From Agrobacterium tumefaciens (lineage in GTDB: Bacteria > Pseudomonadota > Alphaproteobacteria > Rhizobiales > Rhizobiaceae): 64,000 nt of DNA. Shown here piece after piece: positions 63,273 through 64,000 of this stretch. Each line of letters opens with the position of its first letter. The stretch's first letter is position 1. The notes under the pieces were generated by a model, which made no database searches, was not told the origin of the DNA, and worked only from the letters and a program-made list of their open reading frames with translations. Location: positions 339,292 to 403,291 of the forward strand of contig NZ_JXQV01000012.1 in NCBI RefSeq assembly GCF_000834635.1, in the 5' to 3' direction. The position numbers and the translations under genes are program-made.

Positions 63273-64000
63273 TTATCGTCCTCGGTCGCGTTTCTGCCTC
63301 TCGGTTTCAATGGCAGCCATGGGGTAGACGCTGTTTCTTCCATTCGCCTTGGCAACGTAAAGAAGTTGGTCGGCAGCTGTCAGTTGCTGGTCTATCGACC
63401 CGTTCTTGTCGACCTCCACAACGCCGATGGAGATCGTCAGCGCAAGATCGGCGCTGCTCAACGCCTGGCCATTGCGCTCGACCTCATGACGCATAGCTTC
63501 GCAAAAGGCGCGAGCCTCTTCGCCGTCAAGGTCTTTCAAAAACAGCGCAAACTCCTCACCGCCAATACGCGCGGCAAGATGATCGCCCGGCGCGCATAGG
63601 TCGGACAGAATCAGCGCGAGCTTTTTCAGTGCCTTGTCTCCGGCACTGTGGCCCAGCGTGTCGTTGATTGCCTTGAAGTGATCGATATCAAGGATTGCGA
63701 TTGAACCCTGCTTCATCTTCCCGACATCTCTTTTCAGATCATCGAGAAAACTACCCACCTGCTTGAAAAACGAGCGGCGATTGGCAAGGCCCGTTAAATG
63801 ATCTTTCTCGGCAAGATCACGCAGGCGCATCAACTGTTTGAGGGTCTCGATATTGTTATCGATACGGCACTGCAATTCTTCCGGTACGAACGGTCGGTAG
63901 ATAAAGTCTGAAGCGCCCGCCTTTAGAAAATGCGCAGACAGCATCCGGTCGGTGGAAGAGGAGACGCCGACGATACGAAGATTTTCGGAAGAGCGTCTAG
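63273..64000 (-). CDS. Receiver-GGDEF diguanylate cyclase, 5' end beyond the window
   Basis: Open to the right edge. The portion seen covers the end of a receiver domain (FLKAGASDFIYRPFVPEEL), a linker helix and a full GGDEF domain, DHLTGLANRRSFF, ILDIDHFKAINDTLGHSAGD, and active-site RIGGEEFALF. The usual RxxD inhibitory site ahead of the active loop reads APGD, so product inhibition may be lost. The protein resembles the PleD/WspR plan and would make c-di-GMP on phosphorylation. Confidence 0.92.
   Translation of the reverse strand, partial: RRSSENLRIVGVSSSTDRMLSAHFLKAGASDFIYRPFVPEELQCRIDNNIETLKQLMRLRDLAEKDHLTGLANRRSFFKQVGSFLDDLKRDVGKMKQGSIAILDIDHFKAINDTLGHSAGDKALKKLALILSDLCAPGDHLAARIGGEEFALFLKDLDGEEARAFCEAMRHEVERNGQALSSADLALTISIGVVEVDKNGSIDQQLTAADQLLYVAKANGRNSVYPMAAIETERQKRDRGR

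Noticed and set aside
62510..63355. A 281-codon minus-strand open frame
   Set aside because: Antisense to the SRAP gene whose catalytic motifs are all intact; composition is Arg/His-rich shadow type.

Overview
The window reads as a chromosomal segment of a Rhizobiaceae alphaproteobacterium, most like Agrobacterium/Rhizobium. Reasons: the pair of RopA-type porins beside a soluble lytic transglycosylase, dapA and smpB; the rpoZ - bifunctional rsh - acpS - lepB - rnc - era - recO order; an HWE-type histidine kinase; a DUF3563-like micro-gene; a TIGR02301-type protein; and GC-rich coding with long antisense shadow frames. I see no insertion sequence, integrase, prophage or CRISPR array, so this is mostly core or shell genome with a few accessory cassettes.

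Layout. 1-7 kb: the 3' part of a coniferyl-aldehyde-type dehydrogenase, uppP, a four-gene polar amino acid ABC importer ending in a homocysteine S-methyltransferase, and a HigBA-like toxin-antitoxin pair. 7-16.7 kb: mgtE with a hairpin leader covering its ribosome binding site, an MFS exporter with a terminator hairpin ahead of its start, a lipid-kinase-like protein, a class III aminotransferase, an OsmC protein, and a polyprenyl-linked sugar cassette (GT39, GT2, flippase-like protein). 16.7-26.3 kb: AMP nucleosidase, a secreted esterase, several small envelope proteins, a Sel1 micro-protein, a HisC-like aminotransferase, a PilZ-like protein, a ferredoxin reductase with a HpcH-type aldolase, a 58-residue ribbon-helix-helix-like protein, a membrane-tethered coiled-coil protein, and tRNA-Ser(GCU).

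26.8-46.9 kb is the housekeeping core: tandem porins, lytic transglycosylase, dapA, smpB, HWE kinase, globin-coupled chemoreceptor, NYN/LabA-like protein, rpoZ, rsh, DUF3563-like and DUF2062 proteins, acpS, lepB, rnc, era, a Crp/Fnr regulator, a lone receiver domain and recO. 47-64 kb is a mixed region: MFS, MOSC, HD phosphohydrolase, DUF2339, a dioxygenase-esterase fusion, an NMT1/THI5-type ABC importer, an MscS channel, an overlapping phosphatase - HD - YgfZ operon, small secreted proteins, a Nudix hydrolase, a SRAP protein ending in a clamp-binding pentapeptide, and a GGDEF response regulator cut by the right edge.

The observations I rate highest are the SD-sequestering mgtE leader, the C-terminal QLSLF clamp motif on the SRAP DNA-crosslink sensor, the terminator hairpin upstream of the MFS exporter (attenuator or small RNA), the natural MhqO-MhqD-like fusion, and the importer/methyltransferase operon that suggests S-methylmethionine salvage. 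Family assignments come from motif recognition by eye; no database search was run.
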